Origin: Blattamonas nauphoetae
Taxonomy: Eukaryota; Preaxostyla; Oxymonadida
Direction of reading: 5' to 3'
DNA: 64,000 bases
NCBI GenBank assembly: GCA_033064195.1
Contig: JARBJD010000124.1
Coordinates: forward strand, 1 to 64,000
The first letter of the stretch is position 1; every line of letters starts with the position of its first letter. The translations under genes were made by a program, and so were the position numbers. This document shows positions 43,355 through 54,647 of the stretch, piece by piece. The notes under the pieces are model-generated. The model was not told the origin of the DNA, did no database searches, and saw only the letters and a program-made list of their open reading frames with translations.

Positions 43355-46300
43355 TCATTTCCTGACCCAAAAATTTGAGAAGTCGTGGTCCACCATTTCT
43401 CGTTTGTTCTGACAATCACGACTCGAACGAAGGAGCATTCCAATCACACAAATCCCGTTTTCGTAGTCCTCCAAAAACGTTGATTCCGACACTGCTCGAA
43501 TCACAACGTCCAAAATTCCATAACACACCATCGCCATCAGGATTGTCTCATTGCCGAAACACGCAAGTCTCTTCACGAACTCCAAGTTGACTGAAACTGT
43601 TGCTGGAACAGAGGATCTGAAGAAATGAGGAAGAACAAAACACACAGCATCGAGTGACATTTCATGGGAAGGATCCCGTGTCTAACGAGAAGAAGAGGGA
43701 CTTCTGAAGAGATTCTGAAAACTGAAATGGCACACTGATGAGCGGTAGAAGTGGAAGCATTTCCACGAGAGAAGAGATTTTACAACATATATTTCTGACT
43801 TGAGGGGACAGGAGTCTGGCCATGAGTTTGGAGAGATTCGACAAGTCAGAATCATCAGTTGAGGCGCGTGTCCTGACTTGATCTTCGAAGGGACCGAAAT
43901 ATACGTGTGGGTTTGAGTGAATGAGAGCTGACCCAAATCCTGTTGGGATGCTCAGCCATTCCAGAGCTTGAAAACCAGAAGTGACATCAGAATCAGGAGA
44001 CCAATCGCTGATGACATTGTGTTGGGGTTTAATCGAATGGTACAGCTCTTTCAGACTGAGACAATCGCCAAAAGGGGCAGTGATGTGGATGAGTGCTGAC
44101 AAGACCACTTTCATTCCATCAACGATTCCTTCACAGTTGCTTTGCGGCAACAGAATTGGAAGGAAGAAGCGAACGACGAGCGGTGGTGTGAAATGAAGGA
44201 AGAGGTTGAATGTGCGGGTGAAGAGAGGAGTGAGGAACATTCCATACGAGGAGAGGAAATGCTGCCGATTCTTGATCACCTCCGACTCGATCAGACTGAT
44301 GTGGATTCCTCGTCGGCAGAGTGCATGAAACCCACACAACGACGTGTTGCGGACAGATGACGAAATTATCGAGTATGTGACTTTGGAATGGAGGAAGAAG
44401 CGGAGAGGGTTCGTTCGGAGGGTTCGTTCGAAGAGGAGGTCGAGAGGAGGCTGGTGTGGTTTGTGTGGGTTGAGTGAGGTGTGACAGAGGTAGAGAAGCT
44501 CATTCTCGAAATCGAGAAGAAGAGTGTGTGCATCAATTTCAGGATGTTCAGTGATGAAACTGGTGATATTGTCCGGGAATTCACATCTTCGCACAAGTGT
44601 CATCAGCAGGGAGTATGAAATCAGTGATTCAGCTGTCACCTTTCTGAACTTGCCCCGGACGAGGTGGCGAGAATCGGAAGTGATTCGAGAGAACGCGTTG
44701 TGACGGTGCTCAAAATTGAATATAATCTGTCTTGCTGCAGCTATCCCAATCTGTTCTTCGCTCGAACACGATCGAATGGACATGACCAGATCAAGTGCTT
44801 CGTAAAAGTGTGTCTTCCAACTCAAATCTGCAGAGTACAGAATCTCCCAATCAAACTCAGCAAAAGGGAAGGGCGAGAGAGACCGATCAGCTCTTGATTC
44901 GACGAGCCATGTCGATGCCAATCGAACGAAGGCGAGTTGTTCTTCGGGTTGTCTCTCGATTTGAGAGGAGAGGCGTGTCCACAGAGATGGCCAAAGTCTG
45001 ATCACCAGGCTTCTGATTTGATCCCAGTGATCCCAGTCGGATCTGATCCCACTAAATACCTACAATACCATTTCGTTTCTTTCATTTCAAAAAAGTCTTC
45101 TTATATATGATATTTGAATGGAAAAAAAAGTAAAAAGGAAAATGGTCACTTCATAGATCATGAAAATGCAAACTTTGGGTGCTGCTGTTTCAGTTTGTTC
45201 TACAACAATAATTATAAAAACAAGTCGATAATGCGTTATTATGTCTTCTTTGATGGTTTTTTCTCACTGACTAAAGTCAATGAAGGGAATACATCGAAAA
45301 AAGAAGTGTTGGTGATTGTGATCGTGCGTGTTTTTGGGAAATAAGAGCTGTCTGAAATATTGAAGAGCATTATGTGAAAACAAGAAGTGAATTGAACATG
45401 ATTAATGAAGTGATAATGAGAAAATCTCAAAGGAAAAGAGTTGAAATTTGATCTCAGTCCAAATTTAGGCACTGACATCAATTGATCCCAGTTTTACCTA
45501 TTTTGATGGGACTACTCAGATGCCTGCTGATCACACTTGGCGTTTGGACGAGACACCTGAAAAGTGCGAATGCAGCAGCGCGAAGGAGAGTGTGGGAGCT
45601 GCCGATAGCAGACACAGTTTGATGTACGAATGCGGAAATGTTGCGAATGCATTTGTCGGCACCAACGACATCACAGACAGATCGACAACGAATCAGTGAT
45701 TGAGCAAGTTTTTCATTGTCTTCTTCGTCAAAAATAGATTTGTCGAACGTTTCGGTTGGATCGGTATTTCGAGTCTGGGATTGGATGACAGTGCCGCTCG
45801 CGAAAAGTTCTGGGGGAATGGTGCGAGATGGTGTGATGGAAGTGAGCTGAGAAGAGAGGAGAGACGAAAAGCTGGACAGAAGATGGAGTGATTCGCTTTT
45901 GAATGGTGCTGACGACGAAAGTGTCCGAAGGGAAGAATCAAATCGTGTTTCGAGTGAGGTGTGGGGAGAAGGATGTGACGAAAGCAGAGACGATGTCGAA
46001 ATTCCCGCTGACCCATCCACCGACGACACCAGTTTCGGGAACTTCGCATGGAGCGAGAGAAGCGTTGTTCGGAAGAAGGGTAATTTCAGGAACGAGGTGT
46101 CAATCTGAAAAAGGTGAAAAAATGATGAAGCCACACCTCAACTTCCTCTCCGCCGGCAAATGTCTGCAGAAACTCCTTCCACGACGAGATCCGTCTCGCT
46201 TCTTCAAACAAATCTGAAGAGAATTGACTTCGGATAACTTCGAGCTCAGGTTCGAGCAGTTTCACAAAGTTCTTGAAGTGTTGTGACCGAAGTTTTGGGT

Positions 46301-47690
46301 TTCCATGAGTCAGCCGAACTGTCTGGCTCACTGCCCCGCTTTTTTCTAAAGATCGAATCGCACAATAGGCTCCTTCCATTATCAACAACAACATGCTATA
46401 AAAATCGGATCTCAGTGGGAAGGATTCCTTGATGAGGTCGGTGACAAGATTCATGATTTCATCCGTCTCAGACTGAGTACAGATGGGAACCACATGACCA
46501 GCGCTGACAAGATGGTTCATGAGGCGACGAAGAACGGAGGGAATCAGATTGTCTCGAAAATGTCTGTCGATGGGCTTCGGAAAGCAGTTTGACAAGGAAA
46601 TGTGATGAATTGAGTCAAGAAATAGCTGTGAGAGGCGGACGATTCCATCTGAGAAGGATTGTGGCGGATTTGGAGGAGATGAATCGGCATGTGAGGCGAT
46701 GACACCTGACAAAGATTGATAGAAAGATGAAGAAGCAGACGAATCCGAACTGTTCCAAATCCATCCACCACAACATCATCCCAATCGAAACGAAACGAGT
46801 CCTCACACCATGAAGCTTTTGACTCAATTCCAATGACAGCACAGACGAACCATTCCATCATTTGGGTGATTCTCAGTCAATTAAGGCAAAACACTATGGT
46901 GCGTTTGTAAAATTCATTTTTTCCCTATTTCTTACACATCTGCTCTGCAGACAGAGGACATGTGATTTTTTGGATTTCAAGCATGATCGCGCTCGAAATA
47001 GCCTTTTTAAGATCAGCACATTTTTGCACACTTTTTGTAACAAAACATGTTTAAAGAGAGAGAAAGGATGTAAATCAACAAAAAAAGATGTATCTGTGTG
47101 ATAGAACGGAGATAAATCATCCATTAAAGAGAAAAATGGAAAAAATGTGAAATTTCTGTGTTGATCGAGAGAAATTCTATGTTTTTTTGAAAATGAAAAA
47201 AGTTCACAAATGATGTATTTCGAGATGATAGACGAAAATAGTTGATTATTTTGGAGAGTTTCTGCGTCTGTGTAATTTGGCGACGCTTGCCTTATTTCAC
47301 TGAGAATCACCCATTTTCCTGACACCGGTCAGAATGCAGAGGTTAGCAGTCATGGCAATAAAAATGGCAATGAACAATAAAGTGATGGCAGACCTGCCAT
47401 TCAATCGCTTCTCCAGTATCGCATTTTGAAGCGACGAGCGATCTCAAGGTTTTCGTGGGATCGTCTCTCAAAAGTGAATCTTCAGAGTCCTTGGATGCTG
47501 TGGGGTCATGCCAAACAAGCAGAGGATATCGGTTAAGATTTCCAATCACATCTTCAGCACATTTTGGCATTTCCAAACTCATTTTTCGTTGATGGATCAT
47601 GTTGTGCTGGTTCGAGAAGATGGATGGGTCAAATGGTATCGTTGGAGGAGACTGCGTTAGAGTATCTATCGGCTGCGTTGGAGTTGACAT
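43355..47690 (-). CDS. Helical-repeat gene J with several short introns and a MITE
   Basis: Reading on the minus strand from ATG at 47,690: an N-terminal exon (47,690-about 47,390), an intron whose acceptor region abuts a MITE (46,863-47,313), an exon from 46,861 with a 35-nt intron at 46,706-46,740, a long exon to about 46,141, a 32-nt intron (about 46,109-46,140), then coding to about 45,500. After an AT-rich 0.45-kb insert the frame resumes near 45,020 and runs to 43,662. A last exon (motif DPSHEMSLDAVCFVLPHFF) ends in TGA at 43,355. The protein, about 1,200 residues, is alpha-helical, Leu/Ser-rich and HEAT-like; no enzyme motif is seen. Some joints, notably near 43,680 and 45,030-45,500, are unresolved, so it could be broken. 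Confidence 0.6.
45040..45475. other. AT-rich insert within gene J
   Basis: About 430 bp of AT-rich noncoding sequence separates two coding parts of J. The segment ACTGGGATCA occurs on both sides, so it may be a small transposon with a target duplication, or a long intron that was invaded. The ends show only weak inverted similarity, and the coding frames on the two sides do not join simply. Confidence 0.4.
46863..47313. mobile_element. 0.45-kb MITE inside gene J
   Basis: The inverted ends begin TGGGTGATTCTCAGT and run about 28 bp with few differences. Removing 453 bp (the element plus a 2-bp TT duplication) joins the first intron of J directly to the exon starting GAA ATG ATG GAA on the minus strand. 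The interior is AT-rich with no protein. It lies at the intron-exon border, so it could affect splicing. Confidence 0.75.
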
Positions 47691-47755
47691 TCAGAGAGAC
47701 GGTTTTGTTAAGTTAGGTTCGAGTTGAGACGGATTAAGGGGATGATCCCTCAAAC
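47691..47755. promoter_or_regulatory. Bidirectional 65-bp promoter region of J and copy C
   Basis: The starts of J (minus, 47,690) and copy C (plus, 47,756) are only 65 bp apart. The segment holds the leader block GGATTAAGGGG shared with copies A and B next to the copy C start. The two genes must share a compact promoter. Confidence 0.5.
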
Positions 47756-50527
47756 ATGCCACCAAAACACACTGTCCGGCGAAAAAGTAGTAAAAGACAA
47801 CCTACTCCTCGCCCAAAGCGTGTTCAGTCTTCGAAGCTAAACGAACCTATTGTTCATTCAACCGTTCCAGAATCCATCGAAATCATCAACGAATCATCAC
47901 TTGATATACCTTCAATCACATCAACAACTGATGCATTCACAGTCAATGCCGATGACCGCAAATATATCCAGATTTCAAAGCAAATTCTACAATATGAAGT
48001 ACAAAGAAAGCGAATCAATTTTTCAACAAAGTCGGAGCACCCACGCCTGGAGAATGACGAGACCGCTCTTGCTGCCCCAATCACGTCAGACTGGAGATTG
48101 ATCTTGCAGGATTCGATCACGACAGATGATCTTGAGCAAGGGTGTCTCTCTCTTTTCGATCAAATCAACTCTGCCCTATTTCTGTCCCCAACCGAAATAA
48201 ATCATGCGATCCGATTCCTGCAATATGTAAATATGCACATGGAACATCGTCGACAACCCAACAACAATCTCCTCGAGATCTTATTCTGGAACACGCAAGA
48301 CTACTACACGACATTGATGTCGTCGTTGATCAACCTTCTCTCTCTTCCATCTGACACTCTCCGAACAGCTGCTCTCGCATTCTTCGATGTCGGCCTTCGT
48401 TTTACATCATCAACGGACTTCAGAATGGAAATCGTTGCAACAGAATTGTTACCTCAACTCTTCCTCGTTCTGAAACCACACGAAATTCCGTTGGTCGACA
48501 CAACGATGGAGTTCCACCGACATCTCACTTCGATTGTGGACCGCTTTTTCTCCTTTGCATCACCGACAGACATCCGCCGCGCTCTCAAAGACAAAACGAG
48601 AGCATCCGAAGTCATTGAGCCCCTTTACGAATCGTTCTGCTCGTATCTGCAGTATCTCATCGATGCACCAGTCTCTCCCCCTGACCATCGCTCCGGTTTC
48701 ACGTTTCTGTTTAACATGACACAATTCAGTTCCCGTCGGATCGATCAATATTGTCGTTCCTCCTCTCCCACTGTTAAACATTTTTTTAGGGAAGTTCGAC
48801 AGAAACTGTTGAACGACCTTGAGTCATTATTTGGACGTGCCCCTGTGAGCAAAGTCAAAGCCTTTATTCAATTTGGCGCTCTTGATTCAAGTGCCATCCG
48901 CTCCTTGGTCAAGGCTTTTGAGCATCTGCTTGGCCGAGTGAGCGAGGGGACTAAGATCTCCAATCTCGCTGTCAATGTTGTGGAAAGCTTCCTTTCCAGT
49001 TTCACGAGAACATTCAGACTGTGCTTCTGGTCTAATGGCACATTTTGTCTCACAAGGAACAACACAATTGTTTCTTCGTCAAAATTGAACTCGAATGCAC
49101 TGCGGACTCTCTTCACTCCAGCCCAGCCACACCACGCGACTGCTGCTCTCACTGCGTTCAATGAGTTCATCAACCATGTGAACAATGTGGTAGACAGGAA
49201 CTCTGTTTGGAAAGGATGGTTTCCCAACTTCATCAACGCTGTTCATCCGTCAAAACTGCCCTTCACTCCTGAATTCTCCAAACTCCACACAGAACTCATC
49301 AATTTGTTGGGCCGTCGCTTCATGATGATTCGAGACTTCGGATACGGATGGGGGAAGGAAATCCCAGATGCTCTTCGGAGGGGAGTTGACGAACTCCATC
49401 ACGAATTCTTCAGCCAGACAAAGGATTACATCGTCCATCTCTCGCTCCATCCGTTCGCTTTGGGCAGTGTACGAGAAGACCTGATTCTTGACTATCTCAG
49501 AAACGACTATCTCGTGCCTGCCAAAGAAGGTCAAGCACGGGTTTGTCAAGAAGAAGTGAGACGGGAGATGGATGAATCAGCCCTCTCGTCGTCACATCCT
49601 CCGTTCATCCTCACATCTGAACTCATTCACCTTCACACACCAGATGAGATCATCAGATTTGTGGACAGAATTGTAGCTCTGCTCGACAGCGACTCCACTT
49701 TAGACGACGACACCATCCTTCGGATCTTCGCGTTCCACAGAAAGTCTCTCAGTCGAGTCTATCTGCCGGATCTGTTCAGAACAGCTGGGAGGTCAACCGA
49801 ACAATACTTCCATGCACTGGAGTCTCTCCTCACTCTCCACGTGAACTGCTCCCCTCGAGCACCAATCGAATGTCTCCTCTTCTCTCGCCCAAACACACAT
49901 CAGCCAACATTCGACGAGTGGGACGATGTGGATCTGGAGACCGGATTGATTCTGATGCGAGTGATCAACCAGTCCAGCATCTCCCTCGCCTCTGACTCCC
50001 CTCAATCCAACATGCTCCTTCTAAAATTTGTCCTCCACTGTTTGCCTCAAATTTGCCACAGCGTTGCTCGACTTCTTCAGCCCCAGCACGAGCGACTCGT
50101 TTTCCCTTCCATCTCCATTCTTGGTACCTACTTCGTCCAACCCAGCCCTTCCCAGAAGCGAAGTGCTGAGATTCGAGAGACTGCATTCATCGACGTCTGT
50201 AAATTGTGTGATGAGCGCGTGATTGCTCGATGTGTCAGCAGAGCTGGATTCTTCTCTCGTCTCGTGGCTAATCTGCTCAACCATGATTTCGACGCAAGCG
50301 AGTCTTTAATCCGTGTGATCGTTGATGGTGGATGTTACACCTCCATTGAACCAGAAGATCGGAAGACGATTCGAAAGACTGCTCCCCACTTTTTAGAGGA
50401 AGGCTGGCAGGATGCTTTGGAGGCCATCTTTGTGCAGGAGAATTTCGAAACTTACGACACCAAAGTCCGCACAAGTCGGATGATGCAGTTCTTTGGAACA
50501 AATTTGGTCAATGTGAAGAGGTATTGA
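47756..50527 (+). CDS. Helical-repeat protein copy C (923 aa, intact)
   Basis: An open frame of 923 residues, co-linear with copy B from MPPKH to the C-terminal RTSRMMQFFGTN region. Identity to B is patchy: the block matching 41,415-41,600 is nearly identical, whereas the N-terminal 130 residues and the segment around 49,320-49,420 differ clearly. It keeps the basic N terminus and all helical-repeat regions. It is divergent from gene J and convergent with K2, as copy A is with K1. Confidence 0.87.
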   Translation: MPPKHTVRRKSSKRQPTPRPKRVQSSKLNEPIVHSTVPESIEIINESSLDIPSITSTTDAFTVNADDRKYIQISKQILQYEVQRKRINFSTKSEHPRLENDETALAAPITSDWRLILQDSITTDDLEQGCLSLFDQINSALFLSPTEINHAIRFLQYVNMHMEHRRQPNNNLLEILFWNTQDYYTTLMSSLINLLSLPSDTLRTAALAFFDVGLRFTSSTDFRMEIVATELLPQLFLVLKPHEIPLVDTTMEFHRHLTSIVDRFFSFASPTDIRRALKDKTRASEVIEPLYESFCSYLQYLIDAPVSPPDHRSGFTFLFNMTQFSSRRIDQYCRSSSPTVKHFFREVRQKLLNDLESLFGRAPVSKVKAFIQFGALDSSAIRSLVKAFEHLLGRVSEGTKISNLAVNVVESFLSSFTRTFRLCFWSNGTFCLTRNNTIVSSSKLNSNALRTLFTPAQPHHATAALTAFNEFINHVNNVVDRNSVWKGWFPNFINAVHPSKLPFTPEFSKLHTELINLLGRRFMMIRDFGYGWGKEIPDALRRGVDELHHEFFSQTKDYIVHLSLHPFALGSVREDLILDYLRNDYLVPAKEGQARVCQEEVRREMDESALSSSHPPFILTSELIHLHTPDEIIRFVDRIVALLDSDSTLDDDTILRIFAFHRKSLSRVYLPDLFRTAGRSTEQYFHALESLLTLHVNCSPRAPIECLLFSRPNTHQPTFDEWDDVDLETGLILMRVINQSSISLASDSPQSNMLLLKFVLHCLPQICHSVARLLQPQHERLVFPSISILGTYFVQPSPSQKRSAEIRETAFIDVCKLCDERVIARCVSRAGFFSRLVANLLNHDFDASESLIRVIVDGGCYTSIEPEDRKTIRKTAPHFLEEGWQDALEAIFVQENFETYDTKVRTSRMMQFFGTNLVNVKRY

Positions 50528-51117
50528 GGCAGTGATGCTGTCCACTCCCTTTCATCTTGTGTGCTCACACTTGGACGGATACAACACTTTCTGTGTTCAT
50601 TTTTCGTTTCATTTCATTGATTGTTCTCATCTCATCAAAGAAACTTCGTTTCTCCTTTTTGAAATCTTTTCCTTCCTTATCTTTCTTGGTAGGATCTCGA
50701 AAACCATTGGCGGACCTCTGACGGCTGGGATGACGATCTGACCTGTCTTGTTTTGAAGTTTCACAGTTTCTGTCAAGTCCTGATGGATAGACGGCCCATT
50801 CCCGTTTGACTCTGCTGGGCAAGCTGCTGGTGCGGGCTTCTCCGACAGGACTGAGTTTTGTAACGATTTTCACACATTCTGTTTTTCTGTTCTCTTTGTT
50901 CTTTCAGCGCAATCTCTGTTACAAATCCGGTTGGTTCTTCATTCGATGGATAATGTGTCCTGATGTGTACATCCCAAATGGAAATATCAAAAGAAAAGCA
51001 TCTCAGCACGGATCAGCATAGAAATACGAGAATGATGGTTTGGCACATTCCACTCAGGAAGGCGTAGAAGATAATAGTCCCGTGCTAAACCCGAACATGT
51101 TGTTCAAACCGAACAAA

Positions 51118-53292
51118 GCTAATTTTCTATACCTGTCTGACTTGACATGACAGACCTGTTTTTTAGAAAAAGCGTTGACTGCCATGACATTGGACTTTTT
51201 GTTTGTGGGTTCGAGATCTTTTTTCTTTTCCTTGAATAAGACGATAATCAGGTCCATTCGAAATACAACCGACAGTGAGATGACTTTAATCCAGTTTGAT
51301 GTGGCACGCAGTGCAATTTACTGTCTTCTAACTCAAACCATTGATGAAATGTGTGAATCATGGGATGATCCTGATCCTGTTGCTGAAAAGGCAATTTATC
51401 GTCTTCTATCGGATTTCTTCGATTACCCGTTGTCAATCAGTGCGTTGTGAGTTGTAACTTAACACAATCTCTTATTGGTATCGACAATCGATCTTTTGAT
51501 GACCTACAGTGTCTATCCGACGAGATTTGAATGATTCTGTATGCTTCTTTCCTGTTCACAGTATAATTATGGTTGCCTTCCAGATTTTGGCCATCACTCT
51601 CACACCGATCTCAAGTCGGATCCCAATCATCTGAATTCAATCATCGACCTGCAAAGAACAGAACCATAAGACACAAATTTGCTTTTTTACACAAGTACAC
51701 ACAGAATCGACATCCTTCTTTTGTAAAAGCAGACCTAGATTTGTTCAATCCCCATTCCACATGTGCCTTTGTCAAAACATCATCCTCGATTCTTGAATTT
51801 GCAAGTTAATTGGTCTGAAAGTTCATTCAACCGTCATTCTCATGATCTGTATGCTCTTTTTGATGACTTTTCTTCATCATTTTCCCGTTGATCAGCATGT
51901 TCTTTCACAGAACACCGAGTCTCACTATCTTACCAAAAACCAGTGATATATGCAAGCAAAGAGAAATTCAAACCAAATTCCTGCTTGTTCAGTTGTATTT
52001 CACATTCTTTCATCATTCATTATGTTTATAGTCCACATCTCCCCTCTTCACCATGTCGACGTTGAGCTTTGCTTCACATGACTCAGTGAACCGATCTCGA
52101 CTCTTCAATGATGTAACAGCGATTGTCGTGATCCAATCATACCATCTCTCTTGTCCCTTCAGTCTCGATCCGCCTGTCACACGATACAATCATCAACCTG
52201 CTCTTCGGCATCTTCTTTGGGATATATCTCGACACACGGTCTTATTCTGTCTTTTTTGACATTGTTTGATCCAACTCAGGAGTTTTAAAATCACATTTCA
52301 TCATCATTACAGTTTTGTATTGAATTTTTCATCATGCACTACCGCATCAGTCTCTACCGGAATGGCTTTCCAAATCGAAGGAAAATGAGATTTCAACATG
52401 TTTCAAACTACCCAGGGCACAATCCTAGAGCTTGACAAGATCATGTTGTGATCAATTCCCATAGACAATAAATATTGACATTTTGACATCGAAAAAAACC
52501 CTGTCACACAGGTATATAATTTTCGAGACATTCTGTATTTTTCCAACCTTTTCTTGCATTCTTTTGCATTGCTACGTTCTTATGATTGAATCTGGGGGAA
52601 TATGGGATACAATTCAAAATTAAAAGTTCTCTAACATTCCATGATCCATGTCTGAACTCCAGTTGCTCAGAAACACGTTTTATTTCCCAGAAATACTTCG
52701 ATTTCTTCTATTCGTCCTTCAAGATTAGGCTTTCGTTCAAGAATGGTAAACCCAACTTCTCCTTTTGGACAAGATTCTATAAGCTTCTACACAACAATAC
52801 CTCCTCCCATTCTTCCAGAAAGAACCTGGGTGTTAATCTGGGAAGATCCACTCTCTTCTATCGGATGGATCATGCGCACTGAAATGCAGACCGGTTGATC
52901 ATATCTCAAAGGTGTCCTTCCCACATTCAAATCATTGTACAGCAATGGGAAAGTGTTTTATCATTCATATTCGATTCTATAAGTACATTTGGACATTGCT
53001 TCAATGACAAAGGCATTGGTCATTTTCATCCTCAGAAAACGGAAATGCCTTGCACAAATGGACGATGGAGGAAAAAACACTTGAAACAGACAAGTTCACT
53101 TCCATACAATCGATCATCTCGGAAGACGAGGAGCGATACAGTCAAAAATCCATCATGACGATTGCGAATGGCCAAAGAGCAAATTTAAGCACTGAATGTT
53201 CTTCTACAATTCACTTCACGAGTATTTGACACAAAAAGAAGCTTTATTATCAATCTGAGAAAGTATTGGACGAAAAGAGGAATCAATGGAAA
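51118..53292. other. Interior of element E, no recognisable transposase
   Basis: Only short frames occur, such as a 91-codon plus-strand frame at 51,175-51,450 with an acidic helical C-terminal half, and 99 codons at 52,586-52,882. None resembles a transposase that I know. The sequence may be a decayed transposase gene with introns or unrelated filler. Confidence 0.4.
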
Positions 53293-53347
53293 GATCACTC
53301 TCCAGTGATCTGCGATTACTGGCCTTTCCACTTCGAGGAGAAGGAAG

Positions 53348-53454
53348 TGTGAGTAATACTACCCTTGAATTGGTGTAAAATCAATGTATTAAGCCACTAA
53401 ATGTGGAGAAACAATGTTAAATGAGTTAATGCGGCAGATCTGTCCCCTTGTTAC
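53348..53454. repeat. Left inverted terminal repeat of the DIRS-like element
   Basis: About 107 bp nearly identical to the reverse complement of 57,632-57,739. It ends just before the first coding frame. Confidence 0.88.
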
Positions 53455-53465
53455 TCTTTTAATTT

Positions 53466-54647
53466 GTGAAATCAATGACGGAAACAAATACCGTGCAGGC
53501 AGATCACCCGACTTGGGAACAGATGCTTCCAGGATTGCGCCAACTTGCCGATATGAAAGTTGAACTCGTCAAGCTCTTAACCGCCCTCCGAGATAATGAC
53601 GAAGAGCAGCTGCTCATTTATGAGAGAATGAGAGTCCCCGGAAACACACAGAGAACAATTGCACCTCTTTTCCACATTGCTCGACTGACAAGTGTGGCAA
53701 CAGATCAGATACTCGGCATGGACTCCTCCGAGTGGCTCGGGATCACACCTCCCGAGGATCAATGGTTTCCAGGTGGAGCTCTGGTGGGCAATCCACCACC
53801 ATTTCTGACACAGGACATGCAACGATCTGTGTCTCCGACCCCGGATGGAGGAAGAAGATGGACCCCAGCTCCATTTCAAAATTTGGACCATCACAACCAT
53901 GTACGTTTCCTCCAACCGATGGAAGAACAAGGTTCGACAATGGCTGATGAAAGATCTTTTGCTCAAGGGGGAGTTATGTTCGACGGCGAACTTATTTTGA
54001 TGGCCAGATCCCTTCCTCAGTTCGAATGGATAGAATACGATTTGGAAGATCTAAAGGAGAGGATGAAGGTCATCGGAAAGAATATAAAACAATATCACGA
54101 TGTGGTTGCTGATGAAGTGGGACGCAGCCCACCTGCGCTGGACCTCGCCCTCAGGGATATTGAAACGGCGGCCTTCAACCTCGTTAAGTTGGGGGCGGGC
54201 TCGGCTTGTCTTGACTCCTCAGAACAGGAGTCAAGACGTACGGTTTACTTAATGACCCAGAAGGCCGGGGAAATTGTGAAAAAGATCAACGACATACGGA
54301 TCCGATTTATCCTAAAATTACGACCAAAACCAACATTGACACCAGCGGAGAAAGAATCGGTGTTGAGACAGCAGAAATATATAGAAGAAGCAAGGGCAAA
54401 TGCGGAAAGAGAGGAAGCGCAGAGAAGAGAACGTGATAGACGCGACAAGCTGTTTTTTCCAAAGGGCCCCGCAACGGGGCGCGGTTATCAGCAAAGACAG
54501 ACTACACAGATTCCATCCAGAGGACAAATCCGCTTTGGCAGAACACCATCCCCTCCAAGGCGACAAACATCGAGACAAAGCACAGGACCGAGACCAAAGC
54601 AGGCCACATCAGCGTGGGAAACCAGCCGAAGGACACGACAAGAATAG
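53466..54647 (+). CDS. Gag-like first frame of the DIRS-like element (393 aa)
   Basis: The 393-residue product is helical and charged in its central part (about residues 175-320) and ends in a basic, Arg/Gln/Ser/Pro-rich tail. It lacks a zinc knuckle. Position and character fit the Gag-like protein of DIRS elements, which packages the RNA. Its 3' end overlaps the starts of the other two frames, as is usual in this group. Confidence 0.7.
   Translation: MKSMTETNTVQADHPTWEQMLPGLRQLADMKVELVKLLTALRDNDEEQLLIYERMRVPGNTQRTIAPLFHIARLTSVATDQILGMDSSEWLGITPPEDQWFPGGALVGNPPPFLTQDMQRSVSPTPDGGRRWTPAPFQNLDHHNHVRFLQPMEEQGSTMADERSFAQGGVMFDGELILMARSLPQFEWIEYDLEDLKERMKVIGKNIKQYHDVVADEVGRSPPALDLALRDIETAAFNLVKLGAGSACLDSSEQESRRTVYLMTQKAGEIVKKINDIRIRFILKLRPKPTLTPAEKESVLRQQKYIEEARANAEREEAQRRERDRRDKLFFPKGPATGRGYQQRQTTQIPSRGQIRFGRTPSPPRRQTSRQSTGPRPKQATSAWETSRRTRQE

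Noticed and set aside
46894-47325. A 143-codon minus-strand frame
   Set aside because: It lies within the AT-rich MITE and crosses its inverted end. Composition is low-complexity Phe/Lys/Ser-rich.
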